Assembly: GCA_001801495.1 (NCBI GenBank)
Contig: MGXW01000031.1
Location: 1 to 17,812 of the forward strand
DNA length: 17,812 bases
Direction: 5' to 3'
Origin: Gammaproteobacteria bacterium RIFCSPHIGHO2_12_FULL_37_34
Lineage (GTDB): Bacteria > Pseudomonadota > Gammaproteobacteria > DSM-16500
Shown in pieces: positions 7,105 to 13,918 of the stretch (position 1 is its first letter; each line of letters opens with the position of its first letter). Under the pieces are notes generated by a model. That model was not told the origin of the DNA. It did no database searches and saw only the letters and a list, made by a program, of their open reading frames with translations. A program made the translations under genes and the position numbers.

Positions 7105-7740
7105 TTATGCATTACCCACAATCACCACATCAGCTATGCGTTTAGCAAAAATACCACTCTCTACAACACCAACTATATTTTTTAATTGCTCTTCTAATAA
7201 TCGCGGGTTTAGAATTTTAAAATTATAAACATCCAAAATCACATTACCGTTATCAGTCACACAACCCTCACGATAAACAGGGTCACCGCCTAATTGTACA
7301 ATCTGACGCGCCACATAACTGCGAGCCATTGGAATAACTTCAACTGCCACTGGAAATGCACCAAGCAAATCAACTTGTTTACTTTTATCCACAATACAAA
7401 CAAATTTTTTCGCAACCATAGCAACAATTTTTTCACGTGTTAGCGCAGCACCACCACCTTTTATCATTTGTTTCGCTGAGTTAATTTCATCAGCACCATC
7501 TATGTACAATGGTAATTCACTCACCGAATTTAGATCGATAAGAGGAATAGATAAGGCCTTAATGTGATTAGCTGTGGCAACAGAGCTTGCTACAACACCT
7601 TCTATGTTGTGTTTAACTTTCTTTAATTCATTGATAAAATAATTAACGGTTGAACCACTACCCACGCCAATAATCATATCCTGCTCAATCAACTTCACCG
7701 CAGCTTGCGCAGCAGTTTGTTTGCCTACTTCATTATTCAT
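7105..7740 (-). CDS. rpiA: Ribose-5-phosphate isomerase A
   Basis: A 211-residue cytoplasmic enzyme interconverting ribose-5-phosphate and ribulose-5-phosphate; close to the family length of about 219. Signatures are intact: GVGSGST (25-31) for phosphate binding, IDGADEI (80-86) with the catalytic-site Asp, and KGGGAALTREKI (94-105) with the catalytic Glu at 103. Its ATG overlaps the hslU stop codon by one base (TAATG), which indicates translational coupling. This places a sugar-phosphate gene at the end of a probable heat-shock operon. Confidence 0.97.
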   Translation of the reverse strand: MNNEVGKQTAAQAAVKLIEQDMIIGVGSGSTVNYFINELKKVKHNIEGVVASSVATANHIKALSIPLIDLNSVSELPLYIDGADEINSAKQMIKGGGAALTREKIVAMVAKKFVCIVDKSKQVDLLGAFPVAVEVIPMARSYVARQIVQLGGDPVYREGCVTDNGNVILDVYNFKILNPRLLEEQLKNIVGVVESGIFAKRIADVVIVGNA

Positions 7741-9092
7741 TAGAGAATATATCCCGATAAATCTTCATCTTTCACTAAATCTTCAAGACGTTTATTAACA
7801 TATTTTAAGTCAATAATAATTTCTTTTTTTTCTAATTCCGAAGCCATATAGGATATTTCTTCTAATAAACGCTCCAATACAGTATGCAAACGACGAGCAC
7901 CAATGTTTTCCAAACGTTCATTAACATGCCATGCGATTTCAGCAATACGTCGAACACCATCTGCTGCGAATTTAAGCTGGACACCTTCCGTACTCAACAA
8001 AGCTGTGTATTGTTCGGTTAATGAAGATTGTGGCTCAGTCAAAATACTAACAAAATCATCGGTTGATAATGATTTTAATTCAACGCGAATAGGTAAGCGC
8101 CCTTGCAATTCTGGAATAAGATCAGATGGTTTGGCAAAATGAAAAGCGCCCGATGCAATAAATAAAATGTGATCTGTGCGCACCATTCCATATTTTGTTG
8201 ATACTGTTGAGCCTTCAATGAGTGGTAATAAATCACGTTGCACACCTTCGCGCGACACATCTGCGCCTGCATATTCTGAACGTTTAGCAATTTTATCGAT
8301 CTCATCAATAAACACAATGCCACTTTGTTCAACACTTTCGATAGCGCGTGCTTTAATTTCGTCATCATCGATTAATCGTGCTGCTTCTTCTTCGCGTAAA
8401 ATCTTTTTAGCATCAGCCACTTTCATTTTACGCATTTTCTTGCGCTCAGAACCCAAATTTTGAAACATACTTTGTAGTTGGTTAGTCATTTCTTCCATAC
8501 CGGGAGGTGCCATAATTTCCACACCAAACGGCGTCATGGATAATTCAACTTCAATCTCTTTATCGTCCAAAGAACCATCACGAATTTTGTTTCGAAATAA
8601 TTGACGAGTAGCAGAATCTTCTTTAGCTGGTTCATGTGGTTCACCAGCAAAACTACCCCGTACGGGTGGTAGCAAAGCATTTAAAATACGTTCTTCAGTA
8701 GCTTTCTCAGCCAGTGAATGCACTTTATCCATCTCATTCACACGCATCATCTTAACAGCCATGTCAACCAAATCACGAATAATAGATTCTACATCGCGAC
8801 CAACATAACCTACCTCAGTAAATTTTGTTGCTTCCACCTTGATAAAAGGTGCGTTAGCCAGTTTTGCTAACCGGCGCGCAATTTCTGTTTTACCTACACC
8901 CGTTGGACCAATCATGAGAATGTTTTTTGGCATAATTTCATCACGCAAAGGCGCTTGCAATTGCATACGTCGCCAACGATTACGCAAAGCCACAGCAACC
9001 GCACGTTTTGCTTCCGTTTGACCAATAATATGTTTATCTAACTCACTCACAATTTCACGTGGGGTGGGAGTGGCTGGAATAGGAATAGGCAT
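7740..9092 (-). CDS. hslU: ATP-dependent protease ATPase subunit HslU
   Basis: The AAA+ unfoldase that feeds proteins to the HslV peptidase. Counting from the ATG at 9092 (450 residues): TPREIV near the start, Walker A GPTGVGKT (62-69), the pore loop GYVG (95-98), Walker B within GIVFIDEID (258-266), and the C-terminal YIL that docks into HslV. The reading frame extends to a GTG at 9140 that overlaps the hslV stop as GTGA and would add 16 residues. I prefer the ATG because the family starts only a few residues before TPREIV. Neither start has a strong ribosome binding site. It is followed without a gap by rpiA. Confidence 0.97.
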   Translation of the reverse strand: MPIPIPATPTPREIVSELDKHIIGQTEAKRAVAVALRNRWRRMQLQAPLRDEIMPKNILMIGPTGVGKTEIARRLAKLANAPFIKVEATKFTEVGYVGRDVESIIRDLVDMAVKMMRVNEMDKVHSLAEKATEERILNALLPPVRGSFAGEPHEPAKEDSATRQLFRNKIRDGSLDDKEIEVELSMTPFGVEIMAPPGMEEMTNQLQSMFQNLGSERKKMRKMKVADAKKILREEEAARLIDDDEIKARAIESVEQSGIVFIDEIDKIAKRSEYAGADVSREGVQRDLLPLIEGSTVSTKYGMVRTDHILFIASGAFHFAKPSDLIPELQGRLPIRVELKSLSTDDFVSILTEPQSSLTEQYTALLSTEGVQLKFAADGVRRIAEIAWHVNERLENIGARRLHTVLERLLEEISYMASELEKKEIIIDLKYVNKRLEDLVKDEDLSGYIL

Positions 9093-9136
9093 AGTTTTAC
9101 TCGTTAATTTTCTAGAATAAGCTCTTAAAGAGGATT

Positions 9137-9676
9137 TCACGTTAGTGTCTCAATGGTAAAATGATTATTCGTATAAATACAGGTGGAAGCAGCAATAGTT
9201 AGTGATTTTTCGACAATGGTTTTAGCATCAAGATCAGTGTTTTCAAGTAAGGCTTGCGCGGCAGATTTCGCATAAGGCCCCCCTGAACCAATTGCAATCA
9301 GACTATTCTCAGGTTCTATCACATCACCATTTCCTGAAATAATCAAGGAAGCTTTTGTATCGGCAACGACCAACATGGCTTCTAATCGACGCAACATTCT
9401 ATCCGTGCGCCAGTCTTTAGCAAGTTCTACCGCTGCACGAACTAGATTGCCTTGATGCATCTCAAGCTTAGACTCAAACCGTTCAAATAAAGTAAAAGCA
9501 TCAGCTGTACCACCAGCAAAACCAGCTAAAATTTTATTGTTATAAAGACGCCGCACTTTTTTAGCATTTGCTTTCATCACCACATGTCCAAGCGTCACTT
9601 GTCCATCGCCACCTACCACTACCGTATCATTGCGTCGAACAGAAAGTATAGTGGTACCATGCATGTCATTGATCAA
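9137..9676 (-). CDS. hslV: ATP-dependent protease peptidase subunit HslV
   Basis: The proteasome-beta-like threonine peptidase of the HslUV complex, 179 residues. The precursor begins MINDMHG and the mature enzyme should start at Thr8 (TTILSVRR), the catalytic nucleophile. GGDGQVTLG, AGFAGGTADAFTL and AIGSGGPYA match the family throughout. The start is a TTG at 9676, chosen because an AGAGGAG ribosome binding site lies 8 nt upstream. The in-frame ATG at 9664 would be about 20 nt from that site, too far to be used well. It is first in a probable hslV-hslU-rpiA operon with a heat-shock-type promoter upstream. Confidence 0.97.
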   Translation of the reverse strand: MINDMHGTTILSVRRNDTVVVGGDGQVTLGHVVMKANAKKVRRLYNNKILAGFAGGTADAFTLFERFESKLEMHQGNLVRAAVELAKDWRTDRMLRRLEAMLVVADTKASLIISGNGDVIEPENSLIAIGSGGPYAKSAAQALLENTDLDAKTIVEKSLTIAASTCIYTNNHFTIETLT

Positions 9677-9733
9677 TTGTTTTTCTCCTCTTAAGACTAG
9701 AAAATAAAAGACTTGATTATGGCGTTTATTTTC

Positions 9734-9762
9734 TATATAAGGGCAATTATTTATTTTACAAG
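9734..9762 (-). promoter_or_regulatory. Candidate sigma-32 (heat-shock) promoter for hslVU
   Basis: Read on the minus strand, CTTGTA (9762-9757), a 13-nt spacer and CCCTTATATA (9743-9734) resemble the RpoH consensus CTTGAA-N13/14-CCCCAT-T. It lies about 58 nt upstream of the hslV start. hslVU is a known sigma-32 operon in E. coli, which supports the call. Confidence 0.5.
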
Positions 9763-9794
9763 CATATTGAGATGAAGAATATACAGAGGTAGCT

Positions 9795-10511
9795 ATGCGA
9801 CCTAGTCATCGAATGAATCACCAACTTCGTGAGATAAAAATTACCAGAAAGTATACAAAACACGCAGAAGGATCTGTTTTGGTTGAATTTGGTGATACCA
9901 AAGTGATTTGCACAGCTAGCATTAGCTCGGGTGTTCCATCTTTTCTTAAGGATAGTGGTAAAGGATGGATCACAGCAGAATATGGTATGCTACCGCGTTC
10001 CACTCATGAGCGCATGCAACGCGAAGCAGCTAGAGGCAAACAAGTTGGGCGCACACAAGAAATTCAACGGCTCATCGCCCGCTCATTACGTGCTGCTGTT
10101 GATTTAACTGCAATCGGTGAGAAAACTGTCATTATTGATTGCGATGTTATCCAAGCAGATGGCGGTACACGAACCGCTTCTATTACTGGTGGCTGCGTAG
10201 CCTTATATGATGCGATAGAAAATCTTATAAAAGAAAATAAACTAACTACCCGCCCTTTTCGACAATTCGTTGCTTCTTTATCTGTTGGGATATATCAAGG
10301 TGAAGCGATTCTTGATTTAGATTACGCTGAAGATGCGCATGCTGAAACAGATATGAACGTGGTCATGACAGAACACGGCGGTTTCATTGAAATTCAAGGA
10401 ACAGCTGAAAAAGAAATATTTACGCAAGATGGTTTAGACAACATGTTAACACTCGCCAGAAATGGTATTCGAGAATTAATTGTAAAACAAAAAACAATTG
10501 TGGCTACTTAA
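9795..10511 (+). CDS. rph: Ribonuclease PH
   Basis: A 238-residue phosphorolytic 3'-5' exoribonuclease that trims tRNA 3' ends and takes part in rRNA decay; full family length. Conserved features are present: RPSHR at the N terminus, MLPRSTHERMQREAARGKQ with the substrate-binding Arg cluster, R86 (GRTQEIQRL), the phosphate-site GGTRTA (123-128), and the acidic DLDYAEDAHAETD block with D180 and D186. AGAGG lies upstream of the ATG at suitable spacing. It is divergent from hslV and overlaps the convergent panC by 8 bp. The local tRNA-Gly gene lacks an encoded CCA, so 3' trimming before CCA addition would be relevant here. Confidence 0.97.
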   Translation: MRPSHRMNHQLREIKITRKYTKHAEGSVLVEFGDTKVICTASISSGVPSFLKDSGKGWITAEYGMLPRSTHERMQREAARGKQVGRTQEIQRLIARSLRAAVDLTAIGEKTVIIDCDVIQADGGTRTASITGGCVALYDAIENLIKENKLTTRPFRQFVASLSVGIYQGEAILDLDYAEDAHAETDMNVVMTEHGGFIEIQGTAEKEIFTQDGLDNMLTLARNGIRELIVKQKTIVAT

Positions 10512-11268
10512 TAACGTGAGCCACATTATCAATCAAACGAATATCACCTAACCAAACAGCGCCTAAACGACGTTGCCATTTCTCAAAAATATAATCGACT
10601 TTAAATCCAAGTGTTTGAAGTTCCGTAGTGATCGTTGAAATATCAGACAAGCTGTTTAATAATCGTGGAAAATGAGCAGCAAGAGCACGTTGTTGCGGCG
10701 TTAACCTTGCATTCCGTGAACTTAACGCCAAGCCATCTTCTGCCCGTATGGTTTCACACCCAACAATTTTAGTAGGTAGAAATAAAGCTTCAACCATTTT
10801 TCTCACCAACAAAAATTGTTGGTAATCTTTTTCGCCAAAATACGCGTGCGTTGCTTGCACTAAATTAAGCAGCTTTAATACCACCGTTAACACGCCTGTA
10901 AAGTGACCGGGACGAAACTTGCCTTCTAATTCACAACTTAAATCTGTCTCAATAATGCGTATGTGATAATGGTCCGCATATAGTTCATGCGATTTAGGAA
11001 CGAATAAATAATCGATATGATGTGAGGAAAGTAAAGCAATATCTGCTTCTAATGATCGCGGATAAAGATCGAAATCACTTGCTTGGTTAAATTGAGTAGA
11101 ATTAACGAAAATACTCACCACTGAAATGTCATTCTCAGCTTGAGCTTGCTGACATAAGCTCATATGACCCTGATGTAAACAACCCATGGTGGGTACAAAA
11201 CCAATTTTTTTTCCTGTTAATTGTTGGCGAAAGAGTTTCCATTCGTTTAGATGAGTAACAATCTTCAT
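10504..11268 (-). CDS. panC: Pantothenate synthetase
   Basis: Joins pantoate and beta-alanine with ATP to make pantothenate, the coenzyme A precursor. The 254-residue protein has the nucleotidyl-transferase signatures: PTMG (26-29), HQGH (32-35, the HxGH motif), FVNSTQF (54-60), FRPGHF (118-123), GEKDYQQ (145-151) and SSRN (183-186, the KMSKS equivalent). It is shorter than the E. coli enzyme (283) at the C terminus, but all active-site motifs are present. panB and panD are not in the window. AGAGGA lies just before the ATG. The OTU-protease gene ends 51 nt upstream on the same strand with no visible terminator between, so read-through is possible. Confidence 0.96.
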   Translation of the reverse strand: MKIVTHLNEWKLFRQQLTGKKIGFVPTMGCLHQGHMSLCQQAQAENDISVVSIFVNSTQFNQASDFDLYPRSLEADIALLSSHHIDYLFVPKSHELYADHYHIRIIETDLSCELEGKFRPGHFTGVLTVVLKLLNLVQATHAYFGEKDYQQFLLVRKMVEALFLPTKIVGCETIRAEDGLALSSRNARLTPQQRALAAHFPRLLNSLSDISTITTELQTLGFKVDYIFEKWQRRLGAVWLGDIRLIDNVAHVIK

Positions 11269-11319
11269 GTCCTCTTGTCCTCATCGTTCCACACTCATTA
11301 GCCATTCATCAAAACAACA

Positions 11320-13116
11320 TTATTTTCTAGAGAATTTCTTGAATTTTTCATATTCTTCTAATTGCAACTTCTCTGCTAAAGCTCTATCTAAATTACATTG
11401 CATTTCAGGACTTACTTTTTTAATAGTAGTCCTTCCCGTATTTGCATCTGCAATAGAATATTCTATAGTAGCATCCTCTTGCTTTATATCCTGAACTAGT
11501 TTGTCTACATCTTGAGTGAGTTTATTCCATGATATTGACTTAACCTTGTTTGTATCCCATTTTGAAAACATTTTTAACGTGTCAGTATAAAGTTTCGATT
11601 TCTCATAAGGAAGATGCGCTTTTTTAGTGGTTTCTGCTGAAGCTGCTGCATGATGATCGACATGAGCAATCGTTGTGAGTGTAGGTTCTGTTGAAACTGC
11701 TGCATGATCGACATGAGCAATCGTTGTGAGTGTAGGTTCTGTTGAAACTGCTGCATGATCAGGATGAGCAATCGTTGTGAGTGTAGGTTCTGTTGAAACT
11801 GCTACTGGATCAGCATCTACTATATCCCAATGGATATCAGGATTCGTTAATTTTATGACTGGCACCGAGTGTCGATAACAAAGTTTCCAAACCATACTAA
11901 GTGCCTCGTGATGCTTCATACCAGTAATACGCTTTTTTGCCTTATCACTAGTTACAATAAACTGTTTGGTTTTATTATCCACAATATCGCGCTTAATTAG
12001 TTCATGCACACAACCAACCGACCAAGTAGACGGCACGGTTTGTTTTTCTAATACAGCTTCAGCTTTATTTTTGTCAATGAACGCGGATACCTCATCATAT
12101 TCTGGCACCGCAGCTAAACGAGCATTTATCTCTAACTCTGTCGATGATAGCAATGATAATTGTTTTTGTTCTTTGCTTGGCACATCAATAATATGACGTA
12201 CAACAAGCTGATTAATATCTTCTTCTTGTAACTCAAACTCTGGTAATCCATGGTTATCATCTTTATTATAAAGTCGCGGTATAGTGCCATAAGCCAGATG
12301 TATGTGATAATAGGGAGGATTACAGCAAACAATAGGTATATTAAAATACTGGCCTAATTGTTTTAGTTCTAAATCACCAGCCCATTTTCCATTTTTTTCC
12401 ATGTGATCAAAAAATGTATGATATCCTTCCCCTTTCCACCATGTTCGCAAATCATCCATGAGATAACCATCCATCTTCTGGTCAAACTCGAAAATTGTTC
12501 TATTATCATCTTCAGTACGATTCTGCTTGCGCATTAATTTGTTATATTGCTTTTTATTCGTAAAAAAATCATGGTTACGGTTGTTGAAAATTTCTATCAA
12601 GGTTTGATAAAACGCTTCAAATCGCTTAACAATAAATGGATGCGCGTTATAAATATCATCTTGCTCCTGCGAAACAACAAGCTTTTCCATTTTATAAATA
12701 TAATGTCGATACGTGCTATAAAGAGAGTGAAACATTTCATCGCGATTTTGGTTATCGCATTTAGCTTGCTCAATCGCGAGTTCTCGCAAAATAGGAGCAA
12801 GCTTACGTTGTAATGTTGTTTTATCTAACTCAAGCAATCTTTGTTTGACTGACTGCCAATTGTTTTCAATGTTAAATGCTTTCGCGACTTTTTCAATAAA
12901 ATTTTTGAAAGCCGTATCTGGTTCTTGTTGGCTTTCGACTTTATCTAAAATATCTGGCCGACAAAAAGCGAGCGCAAATGCATTAAAAGCACAATTACCA
13001 TCACCTAAAGAATGGCCACCATCTAAGGCCTTCTTCTTAGATCGTGTAAGAGCCATCCCCTCTGTCCAGGGGATTCGTTTAAATAATGTATTCAATCTAG
13101 CCTTACGATTTCGCAT
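11320..13116 (-). CDS. OTU-type cysteine protease, probable deubiquitinase effector
   Basis: A 598-residue protein not recognised as a named gene. The N terminus carries an OTU Cys-loop, SLGDGNCAFNAFA, with Asp39 and Cys42. The matching second half is FFDHMEKNGKWAGDLELKQL (235-254), followed by IPIVCC and a candidate catalytic His in DDNHG (H289). About 130 extra, largely helical residues lie between the halves, as in the extended helical lobe of the Legionella OTU enzymes LotB and LotC. Residues 365-435 may form a second, unknown domain. Three 17-residue repeats (VSTEPTLTTIAHxDHAA) span about 439-490. The C terminus is helical and ends QLEEYEKFKKFSRK, like the Glu-rich Dot/Icm E-block. There is no signal peptide. 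GGTGAG lies 8 nt before the ATG, and a PmrA-type box lies upstream. Ubiquitin cleavage and secretion are inferred. Confidence 0.8.
   Translation of the reverse strand: MRNRKARLNTLFKRIPWTEGMALTRSKKKALDGGHSLGDGNCAFNAFALAFCRPDILDKVESQQEPDTAFKNFIEKVAKAFNIENNWQSVKQRLLELDKTTLQRKLAPILRELAIEQAKCDNQNRDEMFHSLYSTYRHYIYKMEKLVVSQEQDDIYNAHPFIVKRFEAFYQTLIEIFNNRNHDFFTNKKQYNKLMRKQNRTEDDNRTIFEFDQKMDGYLMDDLRTWWKGEGYHTFFDHMEKNGKWAGDLELKQLGQYFNIPIVCCNPPYYHIHLAYGTIPRLYNKDDNHGLPEFELQEEDINQLVVRHIIDVPSKEQKQLSLLSSTELEINARLAAVPEYDEVSAFIDKNKAEAVLEKQTVPSTWSVGCVHELIKRDIVDNKTKQFIVTSDKAKKRITGMKHHEALSMVWKLCYRHSVPVIKLTNPDIHWDIVDADPVAVSTEPTLTTIAHPDHAAVSTEPTLTTIAHVDHAAVSTEPTLTTIAHVDHHAAASAETTKKAHLPYEKSKLYTDTLKMFSKWDTNKVKSISWNKLTQDVDKLVQDIKQEDATIEYSIADANTGRTTIKKVSPEMQCNLDRALAEKLQLEEYEKFKKFSRK
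11655..11807 (-). repeat. Three 51-bp tandem repeats in the OTU-protease gene
   Basis: Copies at 11655-11705 and 11706-11756 are identical. The third, 11757-11807, differs only near its two ends. Each 51-bp unit encodes 17 residues in frame, so gain or loss of a unit keeps the protein open. The near-identity at DNA level indicates recent duplication. The encoded segment is a Thr/Ala/His-rich linker between the N-terminal catalytic part and the C-terminal tail. Confidence 0.95.
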
Positions 13117-13159
13117 ACTATTTGCTCACCCTATCCAATCATTTATGATTCGTGGAATA

Positions 13160-13192
13160 ATCATAGAATGATTACATTAAGAAAATCTTAAG
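13160..13192 (-). promoter_or_regulatory. PmrA-type box and -10 for the OTU-protease gene
   Basis: On the minus strand CTTAAG-ATTTT-CTTAAT (13192-13176) is a perfect match to the PmrA box YTTAAK-N5-YTTAAK. A -10-like TATGAT (13165-13160) begins 10 nt after it, so the box covers the -35 region, as expected for an activator of this family. The gene's ATG is at 13116. The box is not a match when read in the opposite direction. PmrA controls Dot/Icm genes and effectors in Legionella and Coxiella. Confidence 0.65.
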
Positions 13193-13229
13193 AAAGTAAG
13201 CGAATGGATGTTAAAAATGAATATTAGTA

Positions 13230-13553
13230 TTACTTTATATCTGGTTTCTGTTTCTTTTGTGATTCTTCTTGAAGATCCGCCCCCTCTGGTTTTGGAGAGG
13301 CAAATAACCCATGAGTGCGTAAGGCAGCCGTTGCTTTAATTGCTTTAACCTCCCTAACCATCATTTCAATTTTGGCAATTACCGTTGATATAGTAGGATC
13401 GCCATGTAAAAAAGCATCGCCTTCTAATGTGGCTTTTCTTAACTGCTGATCTGGCCGGCCAGGACCTGCATAAAAATAATCCGAGAAAAAATATTGGAAA
13501 TTTTTACCATCTATAAAATCATCTGTTGATATACTTTTCTTCTCATTCACCAT
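13230..13553 (-). CDS. Small unknown protein B of a coupled pair
   Basis: A 107-residue protein that I do not recognise. It is soluble, without a signal peptide. Residues 18-45 are aromatic-rich (NFQYFFSDYFYAGPGRPDQ) and are followed by a helical section. The tail is Lys/Glu-rich (LQEESQKKQKPDIK), similar to Glu-rich type IV secretion tails. The start overlaps the end of the upstream gene by 11 nt, and an AAGGAG Shine-Dalgarno sequence sits 7 nt before the ATG inside that gene, so it is clearly translated as a coupled partner. The shared pattern aromatic-Asp-x-GRP-x-basic with protein A suggests the two may be related or bind the same thing. Confidence 0.7.
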   Translation of the reverse strand: MVNEKKSISTDDFIDGKNFQYFFSDYFYAGPGRPDQQLRKATLEGDAFLHGDPTISTVIAKIEMMVREVKAIKATAALRTHGLFASPKPEGADLQEESQKKQKPDIK

Positions 13554-13848
13554 GGCTTGACTCCTTTGCTAAACGCTCTCTTTCTCCACATTTATCAAGT
13601 ACAAATTCTGCAATTACTTTTTTAACTGCTCTTGTTGCCGGCCGCCCAAGCAAATCACAATACCAAAATCGAAATGGCATGTGATTAATATCCACCCTAA
13701 TCAATGATTGTTGATTACCTAATTGATATAAAATATAACGTGGTGTATTTAATGCATCGCCTTTCTCGCGCTCATCTAACAGTTGATCTAGTGTCTTCGT
13801 TAAGCCTTCAGGCCCCTTTGCACACACATAAGCTGGTAAGGGTATCAT
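13543..13848 (-). CDS. Small unknown protein A of a coupled pair
   Basis: A 101-residue protein that I do not recognise. It is soluble, with a helical N-terminal half, then a probable beta section (RYILYQLGNQQSLIRVDINH) and the block FRFWYCDLLGRPATRAVKK, ending in a charged helix. GAGG lies about 11 nt before the ATG; the gene is first after a PmrA-type box. It overlaps the next gene by 11 nt, so the two proteins are made together. Such a layout also occurs in toxin-antitoxin pairs, but nothing in either sequence points to a known toxin, and PmrA-type control argues rather for an effector or an effector-chaperone pair. Confidence 0.7.
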   Translation of the reverse strand: MIPLPAYVCAKGPEGLTKTLDQLLDEREKGDALNTPRYILYQLGNQQSLIRVDINHMPFRFWYCDLLGRPATRAVKKVIAEFVLDKCGERERLAKESSHGE

Positions 13849-13877
13849 CGTCCGCTATACCTCACACTCATACTAAT

Positions 13878-13911
13878 ATTGTATATAAAAAAAACTTAAA
13901 ATAGCCTTAAG
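13878..13911 (-). promoter_or_regulatory. PmrA-type box and -10 for the small two-gene unit
   Basis: On the minus strand CTTAAG-GCTAT-TTTAAG (13911-13895) is a second perfect YTTAAK-N5-YTTAAK box. TACAAT (13883-13878) follows after 11 nt, nearly the same geometry as in front of the OTU gene. The ATG of the first gene is at 13848. The box lies in the short gap after the xthA stop. Confidence 0.65.
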
Positions 13912-13918
13912 AGCACTT

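Noticed and set aside
7903..9021. Several plus- and minus-strand frames within hslU
   Set aside because: They are shadows of the strongly conserved hslU coding frame and have no ribosome binding sites or recognisable protein content.
11574..11771. Minus-strand frame of 65 codons inside the OTU gene
   Set aside because: It is a repeat-driven shadow frame: the 51-bp tandem repeat keeps other frames open too.
11655..11807. CRISPR array
   Set aside because: The repeats are direct, with no spacers, and lie in frame in a coding sequence.
12547..12813. Plus-strand frame of 88 codons inside the OTU gene
   Set aside because: It lies opposite the long conserved OTU frame, has low-complexity Ile/Leu/Lys content and no ribosome binding site.
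13230..13848. Reading the two small genes as one frameshifted gene
   Set aside because: The second gene has its own strong AAGGAG at correct spacing and a typical short overlap, which fits two coupled genes better than a broken one; a fused homologue would change this.
13230..13848. Toxin-antitoxin module
   Set aside because: The size and overlap fit, but neither protein shows a DNA-binding antitoxin motif or a known toxin motif.
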